Notes under the pieces: generated by a model
Database searches by the model: none
What the model saw: only the letters and a program-made list of their open reading frames with translations
What the model was told of the DNA's origin: nothing
Assembly: GCA_001931535.1 (NCBI GenBank)
Contig: CP016211.1
Coordinates: 8,789,703-8,853,702 of the forward strand
Source: Minicystis rosea
GTDB lineage: Bacteria > Myxococcota_A > Polyangia > Polyangiales > Polyangiaceae
Length of the DNA stretch: 64,000 bases
Direction: 5' to 3'
Shown: piece after piece, positions 25,882 to 35,083 of the stretch
Layout of the letters: the number at the start of each line of letters is the position of its first letter
Position numbering within the stretch: the stretch's first letter is position 1
Translations under genes and position numbers: made by a program

Positions 25882-26805
25882 TCAACGCAGCCTCGTCTTG
25901 ATGGCGTCGTTGAGCCACGTCCATTCGCGCACCTGCGAGCTGTGCTGGGGCCAGCCATGGATGACGGCGACCAGCTCCCAGTAGCGGGTGGCGCGCGGGT
26001 CGTGGCGCTCGCAGCGCTGGAGCAGCTCGGCGCGGAACGACGCGTCGTTCGGCTTCCCCTGGGCAGCGGCCCACGCCGCGACGAAGCGATCGGCCATCGC
26101 CGCGGCTTCGGGCGACGTCGGCGCGTCTCCTCGCGCGATGGCCTCGCGCGCGGCGGCGACGGCATCGTCGGACGCACGCTGGTAGGCCGCGCTGTCGACG
26201 CCCGCTCCCCACGCGCCGGCGGCGCTCTCGCGCATCGCGGCGATGAAGCCCGGGTCCGAGACGATCTCGCTCAGCTCGATCCACGCGTCGAGCTGCGCCG
26301 CCGTCGGCTCGTCTGGAAGCCTCGGCGCGCTCGCATCGATCATCTTCTTCGACCAGGCCTCGTCGATCGGCAGCCCCTCCGACACCTGCTCGAAGAACCG
26401 CTCGATCACCCGCCTTCGTTCGTCGTTCGAGAGTTTCGTCACGGCGTGCAACCTCCTGATGTCCGCTTCGCTCGGCTCGGATCGCAGCGCGGCCCGTATG
26501 GCCGCCGCCACGCGCTGCATCGCCGCGATGTTCGCCTCGATCGCGCGCAGCCGGAGCCGCAGCGCACCCGAGAGCGACAGCTCGCGCGCGAGCACCGTCC
26601 GTATCTCGCAGAGCCCCAGCCCCGCCTCGCGCAGCGTCACGATCAGATCCAGCCGCACGAGCGCATCTCGCCCGTAGAGCCGGTAACCGCTTCGGCTCCG
26701 CTCCGACGGCGGTAGAAGCCCCTCGTCGGAGTAGAACCGGAGCGTCTTGATCGGGACGCCGCTGAGGCGCGACATCGCGCCGATCGAGAACAGCTCCTCG
26801 CTCAT
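25882..26805 (-). CDS. MerR-family transcriptional regulator
   Basis: A 307-residue DNA-binding regulator. The N-terminal winged helix-turn-helix is clear from the ATG at 26805 (LFSIGAMSRLSGVPIKTLRFY, residues about 4-24, then LLPPSERSRSGYRLYGRDAL and LREAGLGLCEIRTVL), followed by the dimerisation helix with LRAIEANIAAM. The C-terminal half (about 120-307) is helical and of unknown ligand type; it lacks the metal-binding cysteine pattern of CueR/MerR, so a drug-like or organic inducer is more plausible. It may regulate the neighbouring exporter, but no operator is identified. Confidence 0.88.
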   Translation of the reverse strand: MSEELFSIGAMSRLSGVPIKTLRFYSDEGLLPPSERSRSGYRLYGRDALVRLDLIVTLREAGLGLCEIRTVLARELSLSGALRLRLRAIEANIAAMQRVAAAIRAALRSEPSEADIRRLHAVTKLSNDERRRVIERFFEQVSEGLPIDEAWSKKMIDASAPRLPDEPTAAQLDAWIELSEIVSDPGFIAAMRESAAGAWGAGVDSAAYQRASDDAVAAAREAIARGDAPTSPEAAAMADRFVAAWAAAQGKPNDASFRAELLQRCERHDPRATRYWELVAVIHGWPQHSSQVREWTWLNDAIKTRLR

Positions 26806-26957
26806 GCCGGACACCCTACGGTCTCCCGTTGCTGGAGGGTCAAGACCACCACCGACGATTTTCCTCTCGGCCCGCGCTCGGGCGCGCGACCGGTGACCAC
26901 ACGCGCGTCGTGCACCGTTTGGCCGTTCGCGTCCGCTTCATGCGCGAAGCCTGGCAG

Positions 26958-27002
26958 CGATCGCGTGGCCGCGGCGACGGTCGAGATCCGCGCGGGGCGG
27001 GC
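26958..27002 (+). repeat. 45-bp direct repeat, right copy (proC leader)
   Basis: Exact copy of 24391-24435. Read in the same frame it continues as AVFGGP and stops at 27021, which could be the remains of an ATPase C-terminus directly ahead of proC. The sequence to the left of this copy is not clearly related to the ATPase gene. Confidence 0.95.
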
Positions 27003-27041
27003 GGTGTTCGGCGGACCGTGACGCGTGCTAGCGTGGCCCGC

Positions 27042-27896
27042 ATGGCGAACGAAGCAGCCCGGATGGCGGGCAGGAAGATCGGCTTCATCGGCGGCGGCAA
27101 CATGGCGGGCGCGCTCATCCGCGGCCTCCTGCACGGCAAGAGCGTGACGCCCGATCAAATCCGGGCGACCGACGTCAAGGCCGAGCGCCTGGAAGAGCTC
27201 TCCACCAAGTTCGGCATCGAGACCTCCACCGACAACGAAGCGGTTGCGCGTTGGGCCGACGTGGTCGTCATCTCGGTCAAGCCGCAGATCGTCGACCGCA
27301 TCCTCGCGCCCATCGCGGCCTCGCTCAACGAGGCCGACCTCGTCATCTCCGTCGCCGCCGGCGTGCCCATCGACGCCATCGAGGCGCGCTTGCCCGACGG
27401 CGCGCGCGTCGTTCGATCCATGCCGAACACGGCCGCCATCGCGCTCGCGGGCGCCACCGCCATCGCGCCCGGCACGCACGCCACCGCGGGCGACGTCGAG
27501 GTCGCCAAGGCGCTCTTCGACGCCGTGGGCCGCTGCGTCGTGCTCGACGAGTCGCTCCTCGACGCCGTCACCGGCCTCTCTGGCAGCGGCCCCGCCTACG
27601 TGATGCTCATGATCGAAGCGCTCGCCGACGGCGGCGTGAAGGTCGGCCTCGGCCGCGACACCGCGCTGCTCCTCGCCGCACAGACGGTCTACGGCGCAGC
27701 CAAGCTCCAGCTCGAAACCGGCGAGCACCCCGGCCGCCTCAAGGACATGGTCACGAGCCCGGGCGGCACCGCCATCGCCGGCCTGCACACGCTCGAAGCC
27801 GGCGGCCTGCGCCGCACGCTCATCGACGCCGTCGAAGCCGCCTCCACCCGCGCCGCCCAGCTCGGCGAGCAGATGGCAAAGAAGCTCGCGCGCTGA
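27042..27896 (+). CDS. proC: pyrroline-5-carboxylate reductase
   Basis: Final step of proline biosynthesis: NAD(P)H reduction of pyrroline-5-carboxylate. 284 residues. The Rossmann loop IGFIGGGNMAGALIRG is at about 12-27, VISVKPQ at about 77, GSGPAYV at about 181, and the C-terminal family signature TSPGGTAIAGLHTLE at about 237-251. The ATG at 27042 is chosen (a second Met follows at 27063); the open frame upstream to 26829 runs through the duplicated ATPase fragment and is not coding. Confidence 0.95.
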   Translation: MANEAARMAGRKIGFIGGGNMAGALIRGLLHGKSVTPDQIRATDVKAERLEELSTKFGIETSTDNEAVARWADVVVISVKPQIVDRILAPIAASLNEADLVISVAAGVPIDAIEARLPDGARVVRSMPNTAAIALAGATAIAPGTHATAGDVEVAKALFDAVGRCVVLDESLLDAVTGLSGSGPAYVMLMIEALADGGVKVGLGRDTALLLAAQTVYGAAKLQLETGEHPGRLKDMVTSPGGTAIAGLHTLEAGGLRRTLIDAVEAASTRAAQLGEQMAKKLAR

Positions 27897-27983
27897 GCCA
27901 TCGACTCCCCCGACGACTGGAAGCGAGGCCCGACACTGAAGCTCCTCCGCCAGCCGGAGCGCTCGCGAAGGAGCCTCGCTCCC

Positions 27984-29192
27984 TCACTTCTTCGCGGTCT
28001 TCCGCACGCGGCCGCCAGTCCCGTCGCTCGCAAGCTCGCCCCAGTACACACAGCGATCGTCGACGGCGAGCCCAGTCCCGTAGTTCGCGACACCGGGAGG
28101 CAGCACCGCCACATCCATGTGCGCGCCTCCCACCTTGGGCACGCTGTGCACCACCGTATGAGGCTTGTTGTAGCTCGTCGAGGCCATGTCCACCCAGTAG
28201 ACCGTGTCGTCGTCCAGGACCATGTGCCCGGCCCCTCCGCTCGTCGCGCTGTACAGCTTCACCTCGGGGCTTCCGTCGATCGGAAAGCGAGCCACGGACC
28301 AGCCGAAGGCGTCCTCTGCATAGAGGGCGTCGCCGTCGGACGCCATGAACGCCGCTCCCTTGTTGGCCCACCCGAGCAGCGTGACCGGACCACCGGCCTT
28401 GGGGGCGCGCCAGATACCGCCCTTGATGGAGCTGAAATAGGCATACTCCTCGTCGACCGCGAGGTTCCGCTGGCCCGTGGGCTCCGTGATCGCAACGGCC
28501 TCCACGGGGCCTCCGACCTTCAGCACGCGCTCGACGGCGTTCGGTCCGGAGATGGGCGTGTAGTAGACGTGCGTCTCGTCAATGGCGATGCCGATCGGGA
28601 AATTGTCGCCCAGATCCGTTAGCACCGTCGTCTCCCCCGAGAGCTCGATGCGGAGAATGCTCGACGTGGTGCTCGCAAAGAGGGCCGTCCCGTCGGTAAC
28701 AAGCCACTGGGCATCGGCCCCCGGCGCCAATGGCTCGACTGGGCCTCCCATCTTGGGGACCGAGTAAACATCACCCCCTGGGCGAACCGTGAAGTAAACC
28801 TTGGAGTCGTCAATCGCCAGCCCGAGCACCATACTCCCAGAGTACAAATCAACGATCGTGCCCGGCGGGCACGGGTCGGGCGCACAAACTCCGGCGCTGC
28901 ACGTGCCTGAGCAACACGGTGCGCTCGCGGGGCAAGCGCTCCCATCTGCGAGGCACTCTGGAGGAGCACCGCCGCCACCCCCGCTCGATACGCTGGTGCT
29001 CGATACCTGAGTCGTCGAGGAGCCATCCGTGATTCCGGAGCTGGTGCTCGCGGCGCCTCCCGTGCCCGACGAGCTGGCGGGATCGAGATCGGAGAGCAAG
29101 AGATCGCTGCGCCCGCAGCTCGACGCGACCGCGGCGCCCCATAGGGAGGCCGCGAGCGCCGTCGCGCGGGAGGCTGAGGAGGGGACGCTCAT
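27984..29192 (-). CDS. lipoprotein with Cys-rich segment and beta-propeller
   Basis: A 402-residue exported protein. The start at 29192 gives a signal-like N-terminus (AASLWGAAVASSC); an alternative in-frame Met lies at 29204. A Ser/Thr/Gly linker follows (to about 85), then a compact Cys-rich unit (CLADGSACPASAPCCSGTC), then a propeller-like region with recurring KVYFTV, HVYYTP, YAYFSS, TVYWVD and CVYWGE motifs about 45 residues apart. Proteins of this build are common in Polyangiales and lack a known function. Divergent from the LamG protein at 29446. Confidence 0.83.
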   Translation of the reverse strand: MSVPSSASRATALAASLWGAAVASSCGRSDLLLSDLDPASSSGTGGAASTSSGITDGSSTTQVSSTSVSSGGGGGAPPECLADGSACPASAPCCSGTCSAGVCAPDPCPPGTIVDLYSGSMVLGLAIDDSKVYFTVRPGGDVYSVPKMGGPVEPLAPGADAQWLVTDGTALFASTTSSILRIELSGETTVLTDLGDNFPIGIAIDETHVYYTPISGPNAVERVLKVGGPVEAVAITEPTGQRNLAVDEEYAYFSSIKGGIWRAPKAGGPVTLLGWANKGAAFMASDGDALYAEDAFGWSVARFPIDGSPEVKLYSATSGGAGHMVLDDDTVYWVDMASTSYNKPHTVVHSVPKVGGAHMDVAVLPPGVANYGTGLAVDDRCVYWGELASDGTGGRVRKTAKK

Positions 29193-29271
29193 GGCGGAGA
29201 CCATAACACCATTGAATGCAGTGAAGGTTTGGTTCCGAGACACGGTGGTGCTGCGTTGGTGGGGTGAGAGG

Positions 29272-29337
29272 ACATGCTGTGTGGGCATGTGATCGCAGAG
29301 GCAAAAGCACTGGCATATTGCCACGTGTCGACATGTG
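29272..29337. promoter_or_regulatory. cluster of three inverted repeats in a divergent promoter region
   Basis: Between divergent genes, a relatively AT-rich stretch holds three symmetrical sites: ACATGC...GCATGT (29272-29277 and 29285-29290), TGGCATATTGCCA (29311-29323) and a near-perfect 16-bp palindrome around TGTCGACA (29322-29337). They look like binding sites for dimeric regulators able to control both secreted-protein genes. No regulator is identified. Confidence 0.45.
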
Positions 29338-29445
29338 CAATGTGTGTTGACGGGCACGAGTCATCGTGATGGGGTGAACGCCCGAGGCGCACCGCCGTAC
29401 TTAGCGCCTCGCGTTATCAAGTTGTTGCCCAAGGAGGCGTTCCGA

Positions 29446-32442
29446 ATGTTCACGCGAACACGAAAGAAAAGACGTGCTCTCTCGCCTGCATTCCTGGTCA
29501 TCCTAGGATTGCTCGCGTGGGCGTCTGCAATGGCATTCACTTCAACGACGCGCGCCGATCCGGCCCACTGCTCGAGCAGCGTCAAAGACGTCGACGAGTC
29601 GGACGTCGATTGCGGCGGCTCGTGTCATGGCTGCGTCGGTGGTCAACACTGCACCGCCAACGCCGACTGCGACAGCGGCGCCTGCGATACCACCCAGGGC
29701 AACCTCTGCCAACCTCGGGGGCTCAACGACGTCGCCGAGGTCCAGATCGAGATCTCCGCGCTCGACGGGCTTCTCAACTCGGCTTTCCGGGCCCTCCGGA
29801 ACAGCCAGCTATGCAGCCTACCGACAACATCTTGCCTCCTTGATCCAAATCAGGAGTGCCTTTTCGATCGCGTCGACTTCCCCGGCCCGGTCTCGCTGCG
29901 ACGGAGCAGCCAGACGGCGATCTCGGCCATCAGCAGCGCCCCCGTCTTCTTCCACCCTGTCCAGGCGGTGGTGCCGGTGACGGTGCATCTCATGCCGACG
30001 TCCTGCTCGATCGATCCATCGAGCGCCGACTGCAACTTCGGTGGCGGGGAATTCTTGGCTCCGACGGTCCAGGTCGTCCTCGACTTGAGCGCAACGGTCA
30101 CGAACGGCAACGTCCAGGTCTGCACCTCGCTCGCCGAGATCGTGAGCCCTTTGCCCGGTGTGCCGATCGACATCCCCGCGGCGCTGACGCAGCCGCAGTG
30201 CCTGCCGGTGAGCCAACTGGCTCTGCTCTCCGAGGTGGCGGGGGCGAACATCACGAACCTCGCCGTCAGCGCCAACACCGATCTGACGCGGCTCGCGGTG
30301 CGTGTATGGATGGGCGACGAGCCGCCGCCGGGGCTGCTGATGCCGCCGTTCGAGCCATTCTCGAAGAACCCGGACACCGTCCAGTCGTTCTTCGACGGCC
30401 TGATCGCGCCCTCGCCGAGCGGATCGGAGTGGAGCGTGTATTTCGGCGCGACGCTTCTGGCGGACGTCGCGGCAGACAACGTGTTCGCTCAGGCCGCGCC
30501 CCTTGCCGCGAACGAGGGCTACACCATCGTCCCCGGCACGAGCCACATCCCTCACCCTGATTCGGTATGGCTCGGAGGGCCGCTGCCTGGAACGCAGCTC
30601 AACCTCGGCGTGCACACGGACGCCGGTAATTGCCTCGTCGAAGGGATCCTCACTGGGAACCTCGTGTTCTCGCTCGACGCAGCCAACCACCAGATCCACA
30701 TCGACGGGACCCTGGACGACGATCTCGGCGTGTACGAGTGCTGGTCCGCCGCCTTCATCGACGCGTTCGCCGACATCATCCTCGATAGCCTGCTCCCGGA
30801 CGAGACCTTCGTCGTCCATTTCTTCACCGGCGCCGAGTGCAGCATCAACCCCTCGGACAGGGTGCTCAACTGCCATTTCCCGACCCAATCGCCGTGGATC
30901 CAGCCCTTCCCCAAAGGCACGTCGGTCCAGGTGGAGGCCACGAGCGTTTTCGGTACTTCGCAGGGTCTCCTGCTCGGCGGCGCCGTGAACGAGATCCCTG
31001 GGGCGGCCGAGCTCCCGCCGTCGGTCTCCTCGCTGGGCGAGTTCGAGTCCAAGTGGCACTGCTCCGGCGGTCAAGATCCCTGGAAGTTGGGCTTCACCGT
31101 CGAAGGGTCGGGCGGCCTATGCGGTGATCCTCAAAAGATCAATGACGGGATCCCCGCCTACGGCATCACGAATCTCGCGCCGTGGACTGACGCTCTGCCC
31201 CACAACTTCGAAGTGACGGATCTGTTGGGCACCGACGCGCCCTACCCGCTGACGGTCTTCATCCGCACGACGGGTGGCTCGGGGATCTTTGAGGTCCAGC
31301 CGCCGCAGAAGGAAGAGTGCAACCAGTCAGCTTGGGAGTGCGCGCTCGACATCATCAAGAAGCGGATCGAGCAATGCTACAAGGATGAGGATGGTTGGCT
31401 GGGCATCCCGGGCAAATGGGATCCCCATTGGTCCATCGATCCGATGGTGAACGAGGGCGTGATCAACCGCGACGAGGCGGTGAGGATCTCGCTCGTGAAC
31501 CGCACGATCTCATCGATTGGCCCCGTGCAGCGGATCGTATCCAGTGGAGACACGTTCAAGCTCTACCAGCACGCGGTGCGGATGGATGCCATCGCCATGG
31601 TTGACAGCAGGACGCATGGCTCCTTCTTCGTGCCCTTCTCGGTCGACATGATTCTCGACTTCGAAGGGCAGGAGTTCCCCGACGCCGCCCCGCGGCTCGT
31701 CGTTCTCGGGCTCGACGCGCCTTATCGGGGCTCGGTCGAGATCAGGTCTGGGTCGCTGCCTGCAGGGGTCGATAGCCTGGGGTTCGACATCGGCATCGGC
31801 AGCAACAACATGGCCCTCGTGGGCTTCCTCCCGGACGAGCACATGGCGGCGAGCTTCACCATGGACGAGGTCCGCGGCTCCACGCTCGTCGACACTTCGG
31901 GCCACGGCAACATCGGTGACCGGGTGGGGACGCAGCTTCCGTCCCTCAACGTGGCTGGCTATCGAAACGATGGTGTGGATTTCGAGCAAGGAGCCCTGAT
32001 CTGCAGGGACGCGCCGGCGCTGAATCCCTCCGCGCTCTCGATTTCGACCTGGTTCATGACCCGCATGCCCCTGAACCGTGGCGTCAACCAGAGGATCGTG
32101 GGCAAGGAGGATGACACGAGCGAACAGTACACCTTGAGCATCACGGATGGGGGACAGCTGGCCTTCGCCGTGGAGGGCACCAAGCTCGTCGGGCACACCG
32201 TCGTCTCCAGGGACGAGTGGCATCACGTCGTCGCCACGTACGACGGTCTCAAGCTGGCTATCTACCTTGACGGCCAGCTCGAGACCCAGACCAATGCGAC
32301 GCTGACTCTGGCCGACAACGAGGAGCCGCTCTACATCGGCGCTCGCATGGGCCTCAGCGACACGTTCCTCGGCGTGCTCGACGACGTGCGCATCTACGAC
32401 ACCGCCCTGACCAACGACCAGGCAATCTCCCCGTACTGGTGA
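29446..32442 (+). CDS. large secreted Cys-rich protein with C-terminal LamG domain
   Basis: A 998-residue exported protein. The ATG at 29446 follows a strong AAGGAGG (29431-29437). After a signal peptide (FLVILGLLAWASAMA) comes a Cys-rich unit (DVDCGGSC, HGCVGGQHC, DCDSGAC) also seen in other myxobacterial surface proteins, then about 700 residues of unassigned mostly beta sequence, and a LamG-type domain at about 830-998 (AASFTMDEV, ALSISTWFMTR, WHHVVATYDG, DDVRIYD). LamG domains bind carbohydrate or protein ligands outside the cell. No catalytic residues identified. Confidence 0.82.
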   Translation: MFTRTRKKRRALSPAFLVILGLLAWASAMAFTSTTRADPAHCSSSVKDVDESDVDCGGSCHGCVGGQHCTANADCDSGACDTTQGNLCQPRGLNDVAEVQIEISALDGLLNSAFRALRNSQLCSLPTTSCLLDPNQECLFDRVDFPGPVSLRRSSQTAISAISSAPVFFHPVQAVVPVTVHLMPTSCSIDPSSADCNFGGGEFLAPTVQVVLDLSATVTNGNVQVCTSLAEIVSPLPGVPIDIPAALTQPQCLPVSQLALLSEVAGANITNLAVSANTDLTRLAVRVWMGDEPPPGLLMPPFEPFSKNPDTVQSFFDGLIAPSPSGSEWSVYFGATLLADVAADNVFAQAAPLAANEGYTIVPGTSHIPHPDSVWLGGPLPGTQLNLGVHTDAGNCLVEGILTGNLVFSLDAANHQIHIDGTLDDDLGVYECWSAAFIDAFADIILDSLLPDETFVVHFFTGAECSINPSDRVLNCHFPTQSPWIQPFPKGTSVQVEATSVFGTSQGLLLGGAVNEIPGAAELPPSVSSLGEFESKWHCSGGQDPWKLGFTVEGSGGLCGDPQKINDGIPAYGITNLAPWTDALPHNFEVTDLLGTDAPYPLTVFIRTTGGSGIFEVQPPQKEECNQSAWECALDIIKKRIEQCYKDEDGWLGIPGKWDPHWSIDPMVNEGVINRDEAVRISLVNRTISSIGPVQRIVSSGDTFKLYQHAVRMDAIAMVDSRTHGSFFVPFSVDMILDFEGQEFPDAAPRLVVLGLDAPYRGSVEIRSGSLPAGVDSLGFDIGIGSNNMALVGFLPDEHMAASFTMDEVRGSTLVDTSGHGNIGDRVGTQLPSLNVAGYRNDGVDFEQGALICRDAPALNPSALSISTWFMTRMPLNRGVNQRIVGKEDDTSEQYTLSITDGGQLAFAVEGTKLVGHTVVSRDEWHHVVATYDGLKLAIYLDGQLETQTNATLTLADNEEPLYIGARMGLSDTFLGVLDDVRIYDTALTNDQAISPYW

Positions 32443-32451
32443 TCGCCCTCG

Positions 32452-32483
32452 CCACTCCCCGCGCGAAATCGCGCGGGGAGTGG
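32452..32483 (+). terminator. 14-bp hairpin after the LamG protein gene
   Basis: Perfect 14-bp GC-rich stem (32452-32465 with 32470-32483) and AAAT loop, starting 10 bp past the stop at 32442. No T-run follows. It is the strongest simple hairpin I found outside the repeat arrays. Confidence 0.72.
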
Positions 32484-32653
32484 TCCCTCCGCACCCGAGC
32501 GTCCGGCCACGGCGTCAAGCCGGCTGCGTCCGGCTCCACGATTTCGTTTTTCCTTCAGAATGCCGCCGAAATCACGCTCGTGTCAGCGACGGCGCGCAGC
32601 ACACGTCGAACGACTCAGCCCCGGTGACGTCGCGCGTGCGCGCTCGACCTGCG

Positions 32654-32683
32654 ACCGGGCCGCGCGGTGGGGCGCGGCCCGGT
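32654..32683 (-). terminator. 12-bp hairpin after the small lipoprotein gene
   Basis: Perfect 12-bp stem (32654-32665 with 32672-32683, 6-nt loop) about 12 bp past the stop of the minus-strand lipoprotein at 32696. It is paired head-to-head with the hairpin at 32452, so each convergent gene has its own. Confidence 0.65.
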
Positions 32684-32695
32684 GCGGTCATCGCA

Positions 32696-33220
32696 TCAGG
32701 GGCAGAGAACGAAGTGCGACTTCGGGGTCTTCGCTTCCTTCTCGCCGATGTAGATGTGCTCGGGCTGCGAGCGGCCATCGATGCGGAAGTCCATCTCGAC
32801 GCAGCCGCCCTTGGCGACGCCGAAGTCGAACCCGTCCTGCTCGGCCTTCGTCTTGATGTCGAAGACGATGTCCTTGCCGTCGAACTTGAAGCGATCGTTG
32901 AAGTCCATGCGGGTCGGGCGGAAGTTCGAGATCTCCGTGGTCACCGGGCGAATCCGGCCCTGGAAGCGGTGCGAGCGGTTCTTCGTCGTGGTGCGCAGGT
33001 AGTACTCGCCGTTCGTGCCGCGACCGATCCAGATGCCCTCCGGCGCGTTGGCCGCGAGGCGCGGCGAGCGGCCGCTGACGGAGCCCGGGTCCACGCGACC
33101 GGCCTCGCTCGCGTCCATCACCACGGCCTCGAGCGGCGTCTTCGGCTCCTCTTCGTGACAACCGGCGAACGCAAGCGATCCGAGCGCGAGGAGCGCGACC
33201 ATCATCGAACGCATCTTCAT
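32696..33220 (-). CDS. small lipoprotein of unknown function
   Basis: A 174-residue lipoprotein: the ATG at 33220 follows AGGAGG and opens a short signal peptide with lipobox (LAFAGC). The mature part contains IWIGRGTNGEYYLRTTT, GRIRPVTTEISN and a C-terminal FVLCP, with two cysteines likely to pair. I recognise no family; the charged beta-rich sequence suggests a small periplasmic or surface protein. It runs divergent from the TPR-like membrane protein gene at 33487. Confidence 0.78.
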   Translation of the reverse strand: MKMRSMMVALLALGSLAFAGCHEEEPKTPLEAVVMDASEAGRVDPGSVSGRSPRLAANAPEGIWIGRGTNGEYYLRTTTKNRSHRFQGRIRPVTTEISNFRPTRMDFNDRFKFDGKDIVFDIKTKAEQDGFDFGVAKGGCVEMDFRIDGRSQPEHIYIGEKEAKTPKSHFVLCP

Positions 33221-33486
33221 GGGAAAAGGCCTCCTGATCTTGATCTGAAAGGACCCATGTCCGACAGGGGCACCCGGTCCTCGCGGCGAGTCATAGTCCA
33301 AACGTCGCCGCATCGGTGCGTGATCTCCATCGCTCGCGTCGATGCACGCGACCTGCTGCCTCGAGCCCTCACCTCGACATCGGAGCACGCTGACGAAGTT
33401 GCGATTTTTCCCGAACGCATTTCAGCCGATGCCCCGTGGCGCGGGCCGTCCGCCCAAGCTCCACGACGCGCTGTAGAGTGTTTCGG

Positions 33487-34488
33487 GTGCAGGCCCGACC
33501 TACCCTCGTCGTCTTCGCGCTCGCAGCCACCGGCGCGTGTCTCCTGCTGCTCGCGGGCCCGCATGCGCTCACGTCGGACTACGCGCCCGCCGGCCTCGGC
33601 GCCGTGATCGCGGCGGGCGCCGTCGCTCGTCTCCTCGGTGATCTGCGGGCCAAAGATCGCCTCTCCATCGCGGCCGGCGCAGGGTTCCTCGGCTTCCTCG
33701 TGGGCTCGGTCTCCGGCGTGGGTCCGTTTCCCGCGTCGCTCTCGTTCGCGGGCGCGTTCCTTCCGGCCTTCGTGCTCTTCGTCGCGGGCATCGGCCGCGA
33801 GCGCGCGGCCTTCGAGCTCGCGAAGCTCGAGCAAGCCATCGACGATCCCGAGGCTCGCCCGCGCGCCAAAGCACGCGCCGTCGCAATTCGCGACGAGGCG
33901 CGATCTGCGGCACGCGCGCTCGATCCCGAAGCCAAAGGCAGCTCCACGCACGCCGGCGATCCGCGCGCCGTCTACGCTTACGCGGCCGAGGTGATCGCCG
34001 ACGCGCACGCGCTCGACCAAGCCTACGCCGCGGCCGTGGAGACGCTCGGCGAGGTCCCCGTGCGCTGGATGCCTGTGCCGATGCGCCCGCTGATGATCGG
34101 CAACCTCGCCTTCTGGCACCTCGCCGCAGGCGCGCCCGACGCGGCCCTCGCAGCCCTCGATCGCCTGCCCGAAGCGGAGGCCGCCGCCGAGCATCGCCCC
34201 GTCCTCCGCGCCGCGCGCGCGCTCGCGCTCGTCCACCTCGCGCGCACCGACGAAGCGCTCGACGCCGTCGGCCGCAGCGACGACGACACGCTCCCGCCCG
34301 ATCGCCTGAAGCCTCGCTACGCCATCGTCCGCGCCCTCGCGGCCCGCGACGACGCCTCGATCCGCGCCGCGCTCGCGGCCGTGGTCGCGACGAAGGAAGG
34401 CCGCGACGAGCTCCAGCGCATGCGTCCGGCGGTGCCGGCGAGCGCCGCGGCGATCGTCGATGGCGTCCTGTCGAGCGCAGCAGGGTAG
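33487..34488 (+). CDS. membrane protein with helical repeat C-terminus
   Basis: A 333-residue protein with about four membrane segments in the first 110 residues (LVVFALAATGACLLLLAG, AGLGAVIAAGAVARLLG, SLSFAGAFLPAFVLFVAGIG) and a cytoplasmic Ala-rich helical region that looks TPR-like (FWHLAAGAPDAALAALDRL, AARALALVHLARTDEALDAV). The GTG at 33487 is preferred because the signal-like hydrophobic stretch follows directly. The next gene starts 10 bp after its stop, so it heads an operon with two zinc-ribbon proteins. Confidence 0.72.
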   Translation: MQARPTLVVFALAATGACLLLLAGPHALTSDYAPAGLGAVIAAGAVARLLGDLRAKDRLSIAAGAGFLGFLVGSVSGVGPFPASLSFAGAFLPAFVLFVAGIGRERAAFELAKLEQAIDDPEARPRAKARAVAIRDEARSAARALDPEAKGSSTHAGDPRAVYAYAAEVIADAHALDQAYAAAVETLGEVPVRWMPVPMRPLMIGNLAFWHLAAGAPDAALAALDRLPEAEAAAEHRPVLRAARALALVHLARTDEALDAVGRSDDDTLPPDRLKPRYAIVRALAARDDASIRAALAAVVATKEGRDELQRMRPAVPASAAAIVDGVLSSAAG

Positions 34489-34498
34489 AGTATCCCTC

Positions 34499-35068
34499 GT
34501 GAAGCCCTGCCCCTTCTGCGCCGAGCAGATCCAGGATGCCGCCATCAAGTGCCGCTTCTGCGGCAGCATGCTCGACGGCTCCGCGCCGCTCGCCCGCGTC
34601 CCCGCCGGCGGCTTGGCCGTGCCCGGCGGCGCCTTGGCCCCGCGTGGTCCCATGGCGCCCGCGCTCGTCATCTACGAGGGCTACCCGAGCTGGAAGGCGT
34701 GGTTCTGGTCCTACGTCTTCGCGGGCGTGCTCTCGCTCGTGCTCGTCGGCTTGGTGTGGATGTTCTTCCTCAACCTGCGCAGGAAGAGCCGGCGCTATCG
34801 GCTCACCGATCGCACCATCGACTACGAGGTCGGCGTCTTCTCGAAGCGCGTGGAGACCTTGCAGCTCTGGCGCGTGCAAGACATCGACTACCAGCAGACC
34901 TTCCTCGAGCGGCTCCTCGGCATCGCCACCATCCACGTCATGACGAAGGACGTGACCGATCCCATGATCACCCTGCGCGGCCTGCCCGCCTCGCGCGAGA
35001 TCTTCGATCGGCTCAAGGACGCGTGCGAGCTCGCGCGGCAACACCGCGTGGTCGGTGTCGTCGAGTGA
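34499..35068 (+). CDS. zinc-ribbon, bacterial PH-domain membrane protein
   Basis: A 189-residue protein: an N-terminal double-CxxC zinc ribbon (CPFC and CRFC, residues about 4-22), a Gly/Pro/Ala linker, a membrane segment (about 75-98, VFAGVLSLVLVGLVWMFFLN), and a bacterial pleckstrin-homology (bPH2/YdbS-like) region with YRLTDRTIDYEVGVF and RVQDIDYQQTFLERLLGIA. The start is GTG 34499, directly before the zinc ribbon. bPH2 proteins are membrane-associated with poorly known roles. The next gene begins 15 bp downstream. Confidence 0.82.
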   Translation: MKPCPFCAEQIQDAAIKCRFCGSMLDGSAPLARVPAGGLAVPGGALAPRGPMAPALVIYEGYPSWKAWFWSYVFAGVLSLVLVGLVWMFFLNLRRKSRRYRLTDRTIDYEVGVFSKRVETLQLWRVQDIDYQQTFLERLLGIATIHVMTKDVTDPMITLRGLPASREIFDRLKDACELARQHRVVGVVE

Positions 35069-35083
35069 CGATATCCTCGCGGC

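Noticed and set aside
26829..27041. Upstream extension of proC
   Set aside because: It reads through the duplicated ATPase fragment in a different frame. The proC Rossmann motif starts properly after ATG 27042.
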